The position numbers and the translations under genes are program-made. Positions 51,731 to 61,233 of a DNA stretch of 64,000 bases are shown piece by piece. The stretch is taken from contig JAFADY010000021.1 of assembly GCA_023424395.1 (NCBI GenBank), positions 186,001 to 250,000 on the forward strand, read 5' to 3'. Position 1 is the first letter of the stretch. The number at the start of each line of letters is the position of its first letter. Under the pieces are notes generated by a model, which did no database searches, was not told where the DNA came from, and saw nothing but the letters and a program-made list of their open reading frames with translations. This DNA is from Bacteroidota bacterium (GTDB lineage: Bacteria; Bacteroidota; Bacteroidia; Bacteroidales; Dysgonomonadaceae).

Positions 51731-51975
51731 TATTGTTTTTAGGGTTTTGGCTTTTCTGTTTGTGGAAACAGCATTTGTTTTTAGTATGAGTATTTGTCAA
51801 TATGCCGAAATAAGTTTTGTCTGCAGTATGTAGGTGTTTCCGTTTGGCGGAAAAGGTTTTGTTTGCAGTACGAAGGCCTTTCTGTTCGTGGAAACAGGAT
51901 TTGTCTATGGTATCTGATCAATCCTGTTTGTTTGAAAATAAAATGTCCGTAGTACATTAAGGTTTTTGTTTACTT
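51731..51975 (+). repeat. Degenerate ~43-base tandem repeat array
   Basis: The noncoding gap 51586-52083 holds about five and a half units: 51731-51772, 51773-51814, 51815-51856, 51857-51899, 51900-51942 and a partial from 51943. Units begin TTTTGT, have CAGTA near position 10 and an AAGG near 18, and often end in a small hairpin such as CTGTTTGTGGAAACAG (51756-51771) or TTTCCG/CGGAAA (51837-51853). Units 3 and 4 are about three-quarters identical. No gene is seen. Confidence 0.6.
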
Positions 51976-52083
51976 TTTACAATTTCACCCTTCGATTTTG
52001 AGCTTTTCAAAACGTTAAACTTTTTGCCATCAAAATAATATCGCATATCTTTACGGAGCAAACGATTATAAAAATATCACGAT

Positions 52084-52731
52084 ATGAAAAATCTCATTAT
52101 TACTATATTTCTCTTCATAGGAACTGCGTTATATGCGCAGCAAACGGTGCAGTTGTCGCACTATGTTTTTCCTGAATTTAAGCAGGGTATTGTGTTGATG
52201 AAAAACGGCCAACAAAACAAGACACTACTCAATTACAATTCGCTGTCGGAAGAAGTGGTTTTCAATAACAACGGAACGGTTTTGGCATTGGGAAACGAAA
52301 TTTTGCTACAGGTAGATACGGTATTTATGGACGATAAAAAATTTGTTTGGCTTAAAAAAGGTTTCAAGGAAATTCTACAGAATTCGGGCGACAAGCAATT
52401 GTTTGCGGAACACAAATGTCGTATAATTCCGCCCGCAAAACCTGCCGCGTACGGAGGAACGTCGCAAACATCGTCTTCTCAATCTTATTCGTCCATTTTA
52501 TCGGGTGGAAGAGTGTATGAACTCAAACTTCCCGATGATTATAAAATCATACCAAGCATAACCTATTGGATTAAAAGCGGCGACGATTTGAAAAGTTTTT
52601 CCAATCTAAATCAATTACGGAAAATTTATAAGGACAAACGCACCCAAATCAAAGAATACACCGATAACCAAAAAGTGGATTTTGAAGACGTGGGAAGCAT
52701 CGTAGATTTTATTGAGTTTTTGGAAAATTGA
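52084..52731 (+). CDS. Secreted protein of unknown function
   Basis: The 215-residue protein has a signal peptide (ends ALYAQ). The mature part is about half beta-rich (QGIVLMKNGQQNKTLLNYNSLSEEVVF) with a Ser/Gln-rich linker (GGTSQTSSSQSYSSI) near 120 and a C-terminal helical part. No domain is recognised; such proteins are common in Bacteroidota. Convergent with the M23 gene. ATG 52084 gives a proper signal. Confidence 0.75.
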   Translation: MKNLIITIFLFIGTALYAQQTVQLSHYVFPEFKQGIVLMKNGQQNKTLLNYNSLSEEVVFNNNGTVLALGNEILLQVDTVFMDDKKFVWLKKGFKEILQNSGDKQLFAEHKCRIIPPAKPAAYGGTSQTSSSQSYSSILSGGRVYELKLPDDYKIIPSITYWIKSGDDLKSFSNLNQLRKIYKDKRTQIKEYTDNQKVDFEDVGSIVDFIEFLEN

Positions 52732-52749
52732 TCAGTTGCTTTTTGTTTT

Positions 52750-54444
52750 TTAATAATTAAACCCATACCTGTATTCCGATGTGTTTCCCGCGCCGTCGGT
52801 TGCGGTAAATATCAATTCGTGCCTTTTGTTCCTTTCCAATCGGTCGTCATCAAACACGTATGTGTAAATGGATGATTTTACATCGTGAGAGAATAAAACA
52901 AATTTTCCGTCGATGGTTCCCCGAAAACTCGAAATTCCACTTTTGTCGTCTGTTAAACGAATGCGAATTCTTTTCCTCGAAACCCAGGATGCCGGTTCCT
53001 GCGGAATAATTCTGGGATTTACGGTATCCGTATCGATGGCGTATTTTTTACCCAGTTCTCTGATAGACGTTTCCATGCCTCCGTTTTTATAGGTTCCGCC
53101 GATCCAATTGGCGCGCCCGTTGTTATTTATTTCCACAATGCCATACTTACTTCGATCGATTAAGGTATCCGATCTTAATTTTATCCACATCACTGCATTT
53201 TCGTGTAATGGCACAGGCCTATTATTTACAGTGTGTATGGGGGAAAAATAGTTAAACGAATTGTTCTTTGAATAATTGAAGCAAACATCGCTGTACAGGT
53301 TGCCCATCGGGATGGTGAGCGTGAAATCGTAATCGACAAAAGAATTATTAAAGTTCCATGCCATATAGTTTTCGCATTTGCTTGGGGTGGCAATGGGTTG
53401 ATTTTGCCCTTTTACTGTGAAAGAATAATTGAGTTGGTTACCATGATGGTCTTCCAATTCGTAACGCATCCGGTAATTGCGTTCTTCGTTAATATTGATA
53501 TAACCGTTGTTTGTTGTATCGTATAAACTTAAGGTATTTCCCGGTTCCACGAACGAACGCATAAAAAAAGAACTGCGGAGCCTCCAATCTTCAAAATCTA
53601 CGAAAGAGTTGAGCATACGGGTTTTGCTAAAAGGAAACCTATCCATTGCGCTGCTGAAAACCAACTTGTCATCTACATACAATCGTACAAATTTTACGCC
53701 GTAAATATTAGATTGTCCGTTCATTCGGTCGTAAGCCTTCACGCCGATGCCGATCCTTCCCCAAGCGCTGATGGTTCTGCCCAAGCCCAACGGATTTCCC
53801 GATTTGTCTTTGCTGATTGTCAACCTCACAGCATTACTGCTTCCGTTTACAATGCCCTTTCCTTCCACGGGATAAAAAGCGATACCACGCAGGTCGGGTT
53901 TGCGTGTATCGGTTATGGTTCTGCCCAGGAAGTTGAAAACATCCAAAGGATCTTGCATTTTTGTGTCACGGATTTCAAAATGCAAATGCGGGCCTCCGGA
54001 ACTGCCGGTATTTCCGCTTAAAGCTATCTGTTCTCCTCTTTTTACGGGAAGCGTTCCTTCACCCGGATATAGTTCAACGCGGTAACTTTCTTTTTCGTAT
54101 TGTTGTTGTTTCACGTAATCGGCAATTTTTTTCGAGAAACCGTTCAGGTGTCCGTAAACGCTAGTATGCCCTGTGGGATGATCGATGTAAAGCGCAAGTC
54201 CGTATCCGCTTGGAGAAACGTTTATTCGCGACACATAACCGTCTTCTACCGAAAAAATGGGTTTGTTTTCTACTTGTTGTGTTTTATAATCGATGCCCGA
54301 ATGGAAATGATTGTTGCGAAGTTCGCCGAAGTTTGCGCTCAATGCCGGAGGAATATTTACCGGGCTTGCGTATTGCTGTGATCGTACGAAAATAGGATTT
54401 ATTGTGATTAAAAAAGATAGGAGGAATATGTATTTAACTTTCAT
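52750..54444 (-). CDS. M23-family zinc metallopeptidase, secreted
   Basis: From ATG 54444 the 564-residue protein has a signal peptide (ends FVRSQ). The LytM domain lies near 30-150: NHFHSGIDYK (zinc His and Asp) and GPHLHFEI (HxH), both complete, so it is probably an active endopeptidase on peptidoglycan cross-links or other Gly-rich peptides. The long C-terminal part consists of beta-rich regions (about 200-560) ending GAGNTSEYRYGFNY. The ATG lies 11 bases inside the 3' end of coaBC, which suggests translational coupling. Earlier start in the same frame is inside coaBC and not used. Confidence 0.9.
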   Translation of the reverse strand: MKVKYIFLLSFLITINPIFVRSQQYASPVNIPPALSANFGELRNNHFHSGIDYKTQQVENKPIFSVEDGYVSRINVSPSGYGLALYIDHPTGHTSVYGHLNGFSKKIADYVKQQQYEKESYRVELYPGEGTLPVKRGEQIALSGNTGSSGGPHLHFEIRDTKMQDPLDVFNFLGRTITDTRKPDLRGIAFYPVEGKGIVNGSSNAVRLTISKDKSGNPLGLGRTISAWGRIGIGVKAYDRMNGQSNIYGVKFVRLYVDDKLVFSSAMDRFPFSKTRMLNSFVDFEDWRLRSSFFMRSFVEPGNTLSLYDTTNNGYININEERNYRMRYELEDHHGNQLNYSFTVKGQNQPIATPSKCENYMAWNFNNSFVDYDFTLTIPMGNLYSDVCFNYSKNNSFNYFSPIHTVNNRPVPLHENAVMWIKLRSDTLIDRSKYGIVEINNNGRANWIGGTYKNGGMETSIRELGKKYAIDTDTVNPRIIPQEPASWVSRKRIRIRLTDDKSGISSFRGTIDGKFVLFSHDVKSSIYTYVFDDDRLERNKRHELIFTATDGAGNTSEYRYGFNY

Positions 54445-55651
54445 CGTTTGTTGTTTTGTCCGAAATAATTTCGATAATTTCATTCGCTATTTCTTTTTTG
54501 GTTTTGAGTGTAAGCGGCCATTTGTTACCTTTACGCGAAAGAACGGTTACTTTGTTGGTATCGTGGCCGAATCCGGCTCCTTCATCGTTCAGCGAATTGA
54601 GAACAATGAAATCGAGATTTTTTTTCTCCATTTTTTTGAGCACGTTGTTTTCTTCATTGTCTGTTTCGAGCGCAAAGCCGATGAGTATTTGCTTCGGTTT
54701 TTTCTGTGCTCCTAATGCGGCGGCGATGTCCGGATTGGGAGTTAATGTAATAGAGACGTTTTCGTTGTCCTTACGTTTAATTTTGTTCGTTTCGGCTTGT
54801 TCGGGGCGATAATCGGCAACGGCAGCGCAGAGAATAGTCATATCGGTTTCGGGAAAATATTTCACGGATGCTTCATACATTTCCTGCGCCGATTCAACAT
54901 CAATCCTGCGGATGCGAGGGTGGGAGAGTGAGAGCGCTGTCGGCCCTGCAATCAGGATAACTTCGGCTCCTTTTTGCGCACACGACTCTGCAAGGGCGAA
55001 GCCCATTTTTCCGGTGGAAAAATTCCCGATAAATCGCACCGGGTCTATTTTTTCATAGGTCGGCCCGGCTGTTATCAGGACTTTTTTTTTATGCAGAATT
55101 TCTTGTTCCGAGAAAAAGTTTTCTAATACTATCACTATATTCTCGGGTTCTTCCATCCTTCCTTTTCCTTGCAAATGGCTTGCCAATTCGCCTTCGGTCG
55201 GTTCAATGACGTGAACGCCGTCTGATTGCAATAATTGCAGATTCCTGTTGGTAGTAACGTGCCAGAACATATCTAAATCCATGGCTGGCGCTGCAAATAC
55301 GGGCGCTTTCATTGACAAATAAGTTGTAATAAGCATATTATCGGCAATGCCGTGCGCCATTTTCCCAATTGTTGATACGGTTGCCGGAGCAATTACCATG
55401 GCGTCTGCCCAAATTCCCAAATCTACGTGGCTGTGCCATGTTCCTTCGTTTGCGGCAAAAAATTCACAGATAACGGGTTTTCCCGATAAAGTGGACAAGG
55501 TGAGGGGAGTGATGAACTCTTTTCCCGAAGGCGTAATAACTACCTGCACTTCGGCGCCTTTTTTTACAAGCAAACGCACGAGTATCGCCGATTTATAAGC
55601 AGCAATGCTTCCGGTTATGCCCAAAACTATCTTTTTACCTTGTAACGACAT
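54434..55651 (-). CDS. coaBC: Phosphopantothenoylcysteine decarboxylase / synthetase CoaBC
   Basis: CoaBC makes two steps in coenzyme A synthesis: joining 4'-phosphopantothenate with cysteine and decarboxylating the product. From ATG 55651 the protein has 405 residues. The CoaC part has GITGSIAAYKSA for FMN binding, catalytic His in SHVDLGIWAD and PAMDLDMFW, where many others have PAMN. The CoaB part has ITAGPTYEKIDPVRFIGNFSTGKMG and NKIKRKD. The longer frame to 55684 lies over the promoter box at 55672-55679. An essential housekeeping gene. Confidence 0.95.
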   Translation of the reverse strand: MSLQGKKIVLGITGSIAAYKSAILVRLLVKKGAEVQVVITPSGKEFITPLTLSTLSGKPVICEFFAANEGTWHSHVDLGIWADAMVIAPATVSTIGKMAHGIADNMLITTYLSMKAPVFAAPAMDLDMFWHVTTNRNLQLLQSDGVHVIEPTEGELASHLQGKGRMEEPENIVIVLENFFSEQEILHKKKVLITAGPTYEKIDPVRFIGNFSTGKMGFALAESCAQKGAEVILIAGPTALSLSHPRIRRIDVESAQEMYEASVKYFPETDMTILCAAVADYRPEQAETNKIKRKDNENVSITLTPNPDIAAALGAQKKPKQILIGFALETDNEENNVLKKMEKKNLDFIVLNSLNDEGAGFGHDTNKVTVLSRKGNKWPLTLKTKKEIANEIIEIISDKTTNDES

Positions 55652-55671
55652 GGTTGATGTTATTTGTAATG

Positions 55672-55679
55672 CAAACGTA
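55672..55679 (-). promoter_or_regulatory. Promoter -7 box of coaBC
   Basis: TACGTTTG on the minus strand, 20 bases before the ATG at 55651. Confidence 0.55.
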
Positions 55680-55791
55680 CACAAAATTTGCGAATATTCA
55701 GCTATCTTGATTTACTTATAACAGAAGTTGAATTTTTGTCTTCCTTGATGTTAAATTAATCTAAAAATTAAAATTTAATAAGTACTATGTA

Positions 55792-55821
55792 TTGCATATT
55801 ACCTTGTTTGATTTATCTTTG
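55792..55821 (+). promoter_or_regulatory. Promoter of padR-pspC
   Basis: TTG at 55792-55794, 19 bases, TATCTTTG at 55814-55821. The padR ATG is 28 bases further on. Confidence 0.75.
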
Positions 55822-55849
55822 TGGCATAAAAAATATCGAATATACAGAA

Positions 55850-56224
55850 ATGAATATAGAAAACACCCAAAGCCAAATGAAAAAAGGCGTGCTGGAATAC
55901 TGCATCTTGGCCATTATTAAGCGCGGCGAAGCATATCCCGGCGATATAATAGATGAAATGAAAAATGCCGGTTTGCAACTTTACGAAGGAACGCTGTATC
56001 CTTTGTTGAACAGGCTCAAGAATGCCGAAATTCTTAAATACCGGTGGGTGGAGAGTACATCGGGGCCTCCGCGCAAGTACTTCAGCTTAACTGAAAAAGG
56101 AAGTGAATTTTACTCGCTCTTGGAAACGACGTGGAATGAACTCTCAACCGGTGTGGAAACAGTAATAAAAGGCGCCAACAGAACAGAAGAAATTAAACCC
56201 AATAATAACGACGAACAGCAATGA
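55850..56224 (+). CDS. PadR-family transcriptional regulator
   Basis: From ATG 55850 the 124-residue protein has a winged-helix domain (MKKGVLEYCILAIIKRGEAYPGDIIDEMK, EGTLYPLLNRLKNAEILKYRW, GPPRKYFSLTEKG). PadR proteins sense ligands or bind DNA and usually repress neighbouring genes. The frame from 55787 includes the promoter box and is excluded. The stop overlaps the ATG of the PspC-domain gene (ATGA), so the regulator and the membrane stress protein are coupled. Confidence 0.92.
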   Translation: MNIENTQSQMKKGVLEYCILAIIKRGEAYPGDIIDEMKNAGLQLYEGTLYPLLNRLKNAEILKYRWVESTSGPPRKYFSLTEKGSEFYSLLETTWNELSTGVETVIKGANRTEEIKPNNNDEQQ

Positions 56225-58188
56225 AAAAAGTCATCAATATTAATTTTCAAGGCCAGGTAATTGCCATTGAAGAAACCGCTTACGAACTGCTTAAGCAATA
56301 TATTGAAAGCCTGAAAAAGTATTTCTCGCGCGAGGAAGGCGGCGAAGAGATCGTGAACGACATTGAAAGCCGGATAGCCGAGCTCTTCGGCAATCGCTTG
56401 AAACTGGGCATCAATTGTATAACCGATGAGGATGTTCAATCCATCATCTCAAATATCGGACGGCCCGAAGATTTCGATGCTGAATACCAAGAGATGGTAA
56501 ACCCCGAACATGCTGTAAGTGAAAAAACGCATTTCGCACAGGGCGGCGAATCGGATGCCCACACCGCAACAGAAGAGCCACGAACGCTTTATCGCAACAT
56601 CAACGATAAAATAATCGGCGGCGTTTGCAGTGGATTGGGGCATTACTTCAAAACCGACCCGGTTTGGATCCGCATCATTTTCGTTTTGCTTTTCAGCATT
56701 TTATTTTGGGTTTATTTATTGCTTTGGGTCGTGTTGAAACCCAAAGTATTGGAGTCGAATGTAACAAAACGTTTGTACAGAAACCCCAACGACCGGTTTT
56801 TAGGCGGCGTTTGCGGCGGAATAGCAGCCTATTTTAAAATAGACTCATGGATACCGAGGCTTATATTCGCCATTCCGCTTATGCTCAGTTTAATTCCCAT
56901 GTTCACTATCCCGTTTTTTCCGTTCAACAGGCTGTTTGACGATATGGATGTAAATTGGAACATAAATTTTGGCATATTCTTGGTTTACGCCGTACTTTGG
57001 ATTATTATTCCCGTGGCTTCAACAGTGAAACAAAAGTTGGAAATGATGGGCGAAGAAGATTATATAAAATCCATCCGCGAAACGGTGAGCGATAATGTGG
57101 TAGCAGTCAGAAGCAAAACCGAAACAACGGATGGAAATGTTAATTACTTGGCAAACCCCACAGGCGAATCTTCAAAAACAGTTTTAGGAACCATGCCGCC
57201 CGAGCCTCCCCGACAAATTCCGCCGAAGGCGCCGTATAGCGCTACGCCAACGCCCGAACGCTCCGGTTGTTTAAATGCGCTTGGAATTTTTGTGAAGATC
57301 ATTTTCTTTGCTTTTGTGGGGATATTTGGCGTAGCGTTATTGGGAATGCTGATAGGATTCCTGTTTGCCGGCACACAACTGATCGATCTGAAATCGTTGT
57401 TTATTAATTCGGGGACCGAAAATACCCTTTTGTGGCTATTCGGAATTTTATTTATTGCCGTGCCGTTCTTAGCCATTATCGTGTGGATAGTCCGGCGTTC
57501 AATGAAAGCGAAATCGCGTCCTGTTATAGGCATTGCTGCCATAATTTTGTGGACGATAGGAATTTTCTGCGGATTAATGTTGACTTTTAAAGTAGCGGAG
57601 AAATATAAACAGGAGAATTCGGTAGAAAAAACAGTAAGTTTAAACCCGATAAACAGTCGTACCATGTATGTGGAAATGCTTCCGCACAAAGGCGATTACT
57701 ATAAATTCACAAGCGGTATCGGGCCGGACGCAGATATAGATGATTTGCCTTATTACAACGAGCGGGAAGATTCGCTTCTTTTCGAGGAAATCGGATTGGA
57801 TATTGTAGATAGCAGCGATTCTCTTTTTCATGTCAGAACAATTAGTTTCAGTAGGGAACGCGATCAAAAGTTAGCCAAAGCGAATGCTCAGCAATTTACT
57901 TACAATATTCAACAGCAGGATTCTTTACTGCTTCTCCCCGAATTTTTCTCAACGCCCATTGAGCAGGGTTTCAGGGTGCAGAAAATGATGGTTGAAATTG
58001 CCGTTCCCAAGGGAAAAAGGGTAGAGGTAAGCAACGAACTGGAGGATTTTCAAGACAACAGAGTAGAAAGTAAAGTGCGCAGAAAATACAGAAAATATTC
58101 TTACGAATTTACCGATGATTCCGATGAGCCTGTGATAACAGAAATATCAGAAGGCACAACCATCATAAAAACAGATACTATAATTTAA
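56221..58188 (+). CDS. Membrane protein with two PspC domains
   Basis: The 655-residue protein starts with a soluble part (about 1-90), then two PspC domains: TLYRNINDKIIGGVCSGLGHYF (near 122-143) and RLYRNPNDRFLGGVCGGIAAYF (near 187-208), each with a membrane segment after it. Three or four more hydrophobic segments lie in 340-460, and a beta-rich C-terminal toast-rack-like part follows. PspC proteins act in envelope stress. The PadR regulator before it is probably its repressor. Confidence 0.88.
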   Translation: MKKVININFQGQVIAIEETAYELLKQYIESLKKYFSREEGGEEIVNDIESRIAELFGNRLKLGINCITDEDVQSIISNIGRPEDFDAEYQEMVNPEHAVSEKTHFAQGGESDAHTATEEPRTLYRNINDKIIGGVCSGLGHYFKTDPVWIRIIFVLLFSILFWVYLLLWVVLKPKVLESNVTKRLYRNPNDRFLGGVCGGIAAYFKIDSWIPRLIFAIPLMLSLIPMFTIPFFPFNRLFDDMDVNWNINFGIFLVYAVLWIIIPVASTVKQKLEMMGEEDYIKSIRETVSDNVVAVRSKTETTDGNVNYLANPTGESSKTVLGTMPPEPPRQIPPKAPYSATPTPERSGCLNALGIFVKIIFFAFVGIFGVALLGMLIGFLFAGTQLIDLKSLFINSGTENTLLWLFGILFIAVPFLAIIVWIVRRSMKAKSRPVIGIAAIILWTIGIFCGLMLTFKVAEKYKQENSVEKTVSLNPINSRTMYVEMLPHKGDYYKFTSGIGPDADIDDLPYYNEREDSLLFEEIGLDIVDSSDSLFHVRTISFSRERDQKLAKANAQQFTYNIQQQDSLLLLPEFFSTPIEQGFRVQKMMVEIAVPKGKRVEVSNELEDFQDNRVESKVRRKYRKYSYEFTDDSDEPVITEISEGTTIIKTDTII

Positions 58189-58228
58189 AGACAAACTACA
58201 CTATCTATTTAAATTTTTTCATTGTGTT

Positions 58229-58263
58229 AAAGAACGGCTGAATGATTTTTGCCGTTCTTTTTT
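58229..58263 (+). terminator. Terminator after the PadR-PspC operon
   Basis: AAAGAACGGC (58229-58238) and GCCGTTCTTT (58251-58260) with a 12-base loop and a T run. Confidence 0.88.
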
Positions 58264-58264
58264 G

Positions 58265-58272
58265 TATATTTG
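58265..58272 (+). promoter_or_regulatory. Promoter -7 box of the DUF389 gene
   Basis: TATATTTG, 22 bases before ATG 58295. It rules out the start at 58262. Confidence 0.55.
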
Positions 58273-58294
58273 CGAACTTTATATACTTTTTTTT

Positions 58295-59638
58295 ATGAGC
58301 GAAGGTATTACTAAATTCGTTAAATGGTTCGATTTACGAACCGAACTCGAGAATTACGATTCAATTCATAAGGAAATTGAAAAAGGTATCGATTTCAAAG
58401 GCACCAACCTTTGGGTTTTGATGTTTGCCATTGTGGTTGCTTCTGTGGGACTCAATATGAATTCCACGGCGGTAATTATCGGCGCGATGTTAATTTCACC
58501 GTTAATGGGGCCGATAAACGGAATCGGTTACAGTTTGGCAACTTACGATTTTCCGCTGTTCAGACGTTCGTTGAAAAATTTAACCTATGCACTATTGGCG
58601 AGTTTACTTACCTCTTCCGTTTACTTCTTTCTATCTCCCATTAACGAGGCTCATTCAGAGCTTCTTGCCCGTACAAGCCCTACTATTTACGATGTTATTA
58701 TCGCCTTTTTTGGCGGACTGGCCGGTATTGTTGCCATGAGCAGCAGATTAAAAGGAAACGTAATTCCGGGAGTGGCTATCGCAACGGCGCTTATGCCGCC
58801 AATTTGCACCGCAGGATACGGATTGGCTACTTTACAACTCAATTTTTTATTCGGCGCCCTATATTTATTTACCATCAACACGGTTTTTATTGCTTTTGCC
58901 GCTCTTACGGTTTGTCAGTTTTTAAAATTCCCCATCCGCTCTATAGTAGATAACGAAAGAAAAAGAAATGTAAAAAGAGCCATCACGGCAATTATTCTCC
59001 TAACAGCCATTCCGAGTATTTATTTTGGGTACGGATTGGTGCAGAAAGAAAATTTCAATCAGAATGCCGATGCATTTCTAAAACAAGTAGCGTTAGTAGA
59101 TGGAAATTTTCTTCAAAAGAATAATATAAATGCGAATAATCGGTCACTCGAATTAATTTATTCCGGTTATGGCCTTACAGATGAAAACATTACCGAAATA
59201 ATAACTAAAGCGCTGATTAACGATATAGATACCGCCAAACTATACATAAAGGAAGGTTTCGGGGCGTCAATCGTAGAAGAGAATACCCGGAAATTTCAAA
59301 CCGAAGCTGAGCAATTAAATAACAAACTAAGCGCCGCTGCTTTTGCCTTGCAACAGGTTGAATTGAAAAACGATAGTATCCTTAACATTCCTACAAGAGG
59401 AGAAAACATCCTGAAAGAAATCAAATCTATATATCCACAAATCATCAAATGCACTTACTCCGAAAGCTATACTTATACCGCAGAAAACGATACAACTATC
59501 CGCTCGGCTAAAATTCCTGTGGTGGTTCTCTCAACCTCACGCGCCAATTTACGCAACACGGATAAGAAAAAAATTACCGATTGGATAAAAAACAGACTAA
59601 ATAACGAAGAAGCCGTAACGATTTTTGAGATTTCGTAG
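58295..59638 (+). CDS. DUF389 membrane protein
   Basis: From ATG 58295 the 447-residue protein has about six membrane segments in residues 30-250 (LWVLMFAIVVASVGLNMNSTAVIIGAMLISPLMGPINGIGY is the DUF389 signature) and a soluble C-terminal part (about 255-447) with a coiled-coil (TRKFQTEAEQLNNKLSAAAFALQQVE). DUF389 proteins are found in many phyla and the function is not known. Confidence 0.88.
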   Translation: MSEGITKFVKWFDLRTELENYDSIHKEIEKGIDFKGTNLWVLMFAIVVASVGLNMNSTAVIIGAMLISPLMGPINGIGYSLATYDFPLFRRSLKNLTYALLASLLTSSVYFFLSPINEAHSELLARTSPTIYDVIIAFFGGLAGIVAMSSRLKGNVIPGVAIATALMPPICTAGYGLATLQLNFLFGALYLFTINTVFIAFAALTVCQFLKFPIRSIVDNERKRNVKRAITAIILLTAIPSIYFGYGLVQKENFNQNADAFLKQVALVDGNFLQKNNINANNRSLELIYSGYGLTDENITEIITKALINDIDTAKLYIKEGFGASIVEENTRKFQTEAEQLNNKLSAAAFALQQVELKNDSILNIPTRGENILKEIKSIYPQIIKCTYSESYTYTAENDTTIRSAKIPVVVLSTSRANLRNTDKKKITDWIKNRLNNEEAVTIFEIS

Positions 59639-59682
59639 CGTTAATCTAAATATTTTGTTTTGGAAAAAAATAAGTTCGATTC

Positions 59683-59712
59683 TTGTTAAGTGATAAAATA
59701 TTGTTATTTTTG
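59683..59712 (+). promoter_or_regulatory. Promoter of the SQR-like gene
   Basis: TTG at 59683-59685, 19 bases, TATTTTTG at 59705-59712; ATG 41 bases further on. Confidence 0.75.
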
Positions 59713-59752
59713 CTGTTAATCACAGAAAAATAAACTTAAATTAACCTGTACT

Positions 59753-61210
59753 ATGGCAAGATTACTCATTCTGGGAGCCGGTATATCCGGACATACAGCA
59801 GCTTTAACTGCTCGAAAAAAATTGGGTAAAGAACACGAAGTTGTAGTAGTTAGCCCCAATTTGCATTATCAATGGGTTCCGTCCAACATCTGGGTTGGTA
59901 TTGGATTGATGAAGGTTAACCAAGTAATTTTTAAGTTGCCGCCTGTTTACAAGAAAAACGGCATAATCTTCAAACAGGCTAAAGCCATTTCAATTCATCC
60001 TGAAGGAAATGAAGAAGTAAACAAAGGTTTTGTTAAGATTGAGTACGTTTCCGACGAACAAAAGGGACAGGAAGAAATTGTCGATTATGATTTCCTGATC
60101 AATGCTACCGGGCCGAAGCTCAATTTTGCCGGCACCGAAGGCTTAGGGCCGGAATTGTACACCGATTCGGTTTGTACATACCAACATGCGGCTCAAACTT
60201 GGGAGCATTTGCAGCAAAGTTTTTCAAGAATGAAAAACGGCGAAAAACAAAGATTTGTCATAGGTACAGGCCACCCTTTGGCAACGTGTCAGGGAGCTGC
60301 TTTTGAATACGCGCTGAATGTCGCTTTTGAGATTAAACGACGAAAATTAACCGATCTGGCCGAAATTACCTGGATATCAAATGAGTACGAATTGGGCGAT
60401 TTTGGAATGGGCGGCGCTTACGTGAAACGAAGCGGTTATATTACCCCCACAAAAATTTTGGCGGAATCGTTATTCAAAGAATACGGCATAGACTGGATAG
60501 TTGGAGCTGGAGTGAAAAAAGTGGAACCCGGTGTTATTCACTTCGAAACGCTCTCGGGCGAAGAATTGACAAAGGAATTCGATTTTGCCATGCTAATTCC
60601 GAGCTTCACCGGAGTTGGGCTCAAAGCATATAACAAAGCCAATGAGGACATTACTTCTCTGATTTTTGCAGGTAACGGATTTCTAAAAGTAGATGCCGAT
60701 TATAACTTAAAAGCTTTTAGCGATTGGAAAACATCGGATTGGCCTTCTATTTACGAAAATCCTACCTATAACAATATTTTCGCTACCGGAATTGCATTTG
60801 CCCCGCCTCATACCATCTCTAAACCAATGGTAAGTGCCAAAGGAACTGTAATTACAGCCACAGCTCCCCGTACTGGAATGCCTTCCGGCGTTATAGGCAA
60901 AGTGGTTGCAGAAAATATTGCCGATATTATTAAAACCGGAAAACGCGAATATAAACACAAGGCATCTATGGCGCAGATGGGCGCTGCTTGTGTGGTTTCG
61001 GCAGGATTTGGTTTGAAAAAAGGCAAAGCCGCATCGCTTACGGTTTTTCCGATAGTTCCGGACTGGGAAAAATATCCGCAATGGGGCCGAAACATCAATT
61101 ATACCATCGGTGAAATTGGCCTGGCCGGCCACTGGTTTAAACTGATAATGCATTACATGTTCCTTTACAAGGCCAAAACAAAACCTTTATGGTGGCTAAT
61201 TCCTGAATAA
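59753..61210 (+). CDS. FAD-dependent oxidoreductase, sulfide:quinone reductase-like
   Basis: The 485-residue flavoprotein has the FAD-binding ILGAGISGHTAA (6-17), YDFLINATGPKLNF, and VIGTGHPLATCQGAAFEY. Three Cys in mid-protein and C-terminal half (SVCTYQ, LATCQG, GAACVVSAG) could be the redox-active ones of SQR. It differs from classical SQR in length and the C-terminal tail (HYMFLYKAKTKPLWWLIPE), which looks like a membrane-binding amphipathic end. It could oxidise sulfide to polysulfide and reduce quinone, or be a related NADH-quinone enzyme. Directly followed by a small protein gene. Confidence 0.8.
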   Translation: MARLLILGAGISGHTAALTARKKLGKEHEVVVVSPNLHYQWVPSNIWVGIGLMKVNQVIFKLPPVYKKNGIIFKQAKAISIHPEGNEEVNKGFVKIEYVSDEQKGQEEIVDYDFLINATGPKLNFAGTEGLGPELYTDSVCTYQHAAQTWEHLQQSFSRMKNGEKQRFVIGTGHPLATCQGAAFEYALNVAFEIKRRKLTDLAEITWISNEYELGDFGMGGAYVKRSGYITPTKILAESLFKEYGIDWIVGAGVKKVEPGVIHFETLSGEELTKEFDFAMLIPSFTGVGLKAYNKANEDITSLIFAGNGFLKVDADYNLKAFSDWKTSDWPSIYENPTYNNIFATGIAFAPPHTISKPMVSAKGTVITATAPRTGMPSGVIGKVVAENIADIIKTGKREYKHKASMAQMGAACVVSAGFGLKKGKAASLTVFPIVPDWEKYPQWGRNINYTIGEIGLAGHWFKLIMHYMFLYKAKTKPLWWLIPE

Positions 61211-61233
61211 TTAACTCCAAAAATACAATTAGT

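Noticed and set aside
51731..51975. CRISPR array
   Set aside because: There is no constant repeat with unique spacers: the whole ~43-base unit diverges, and no cas gene is near.
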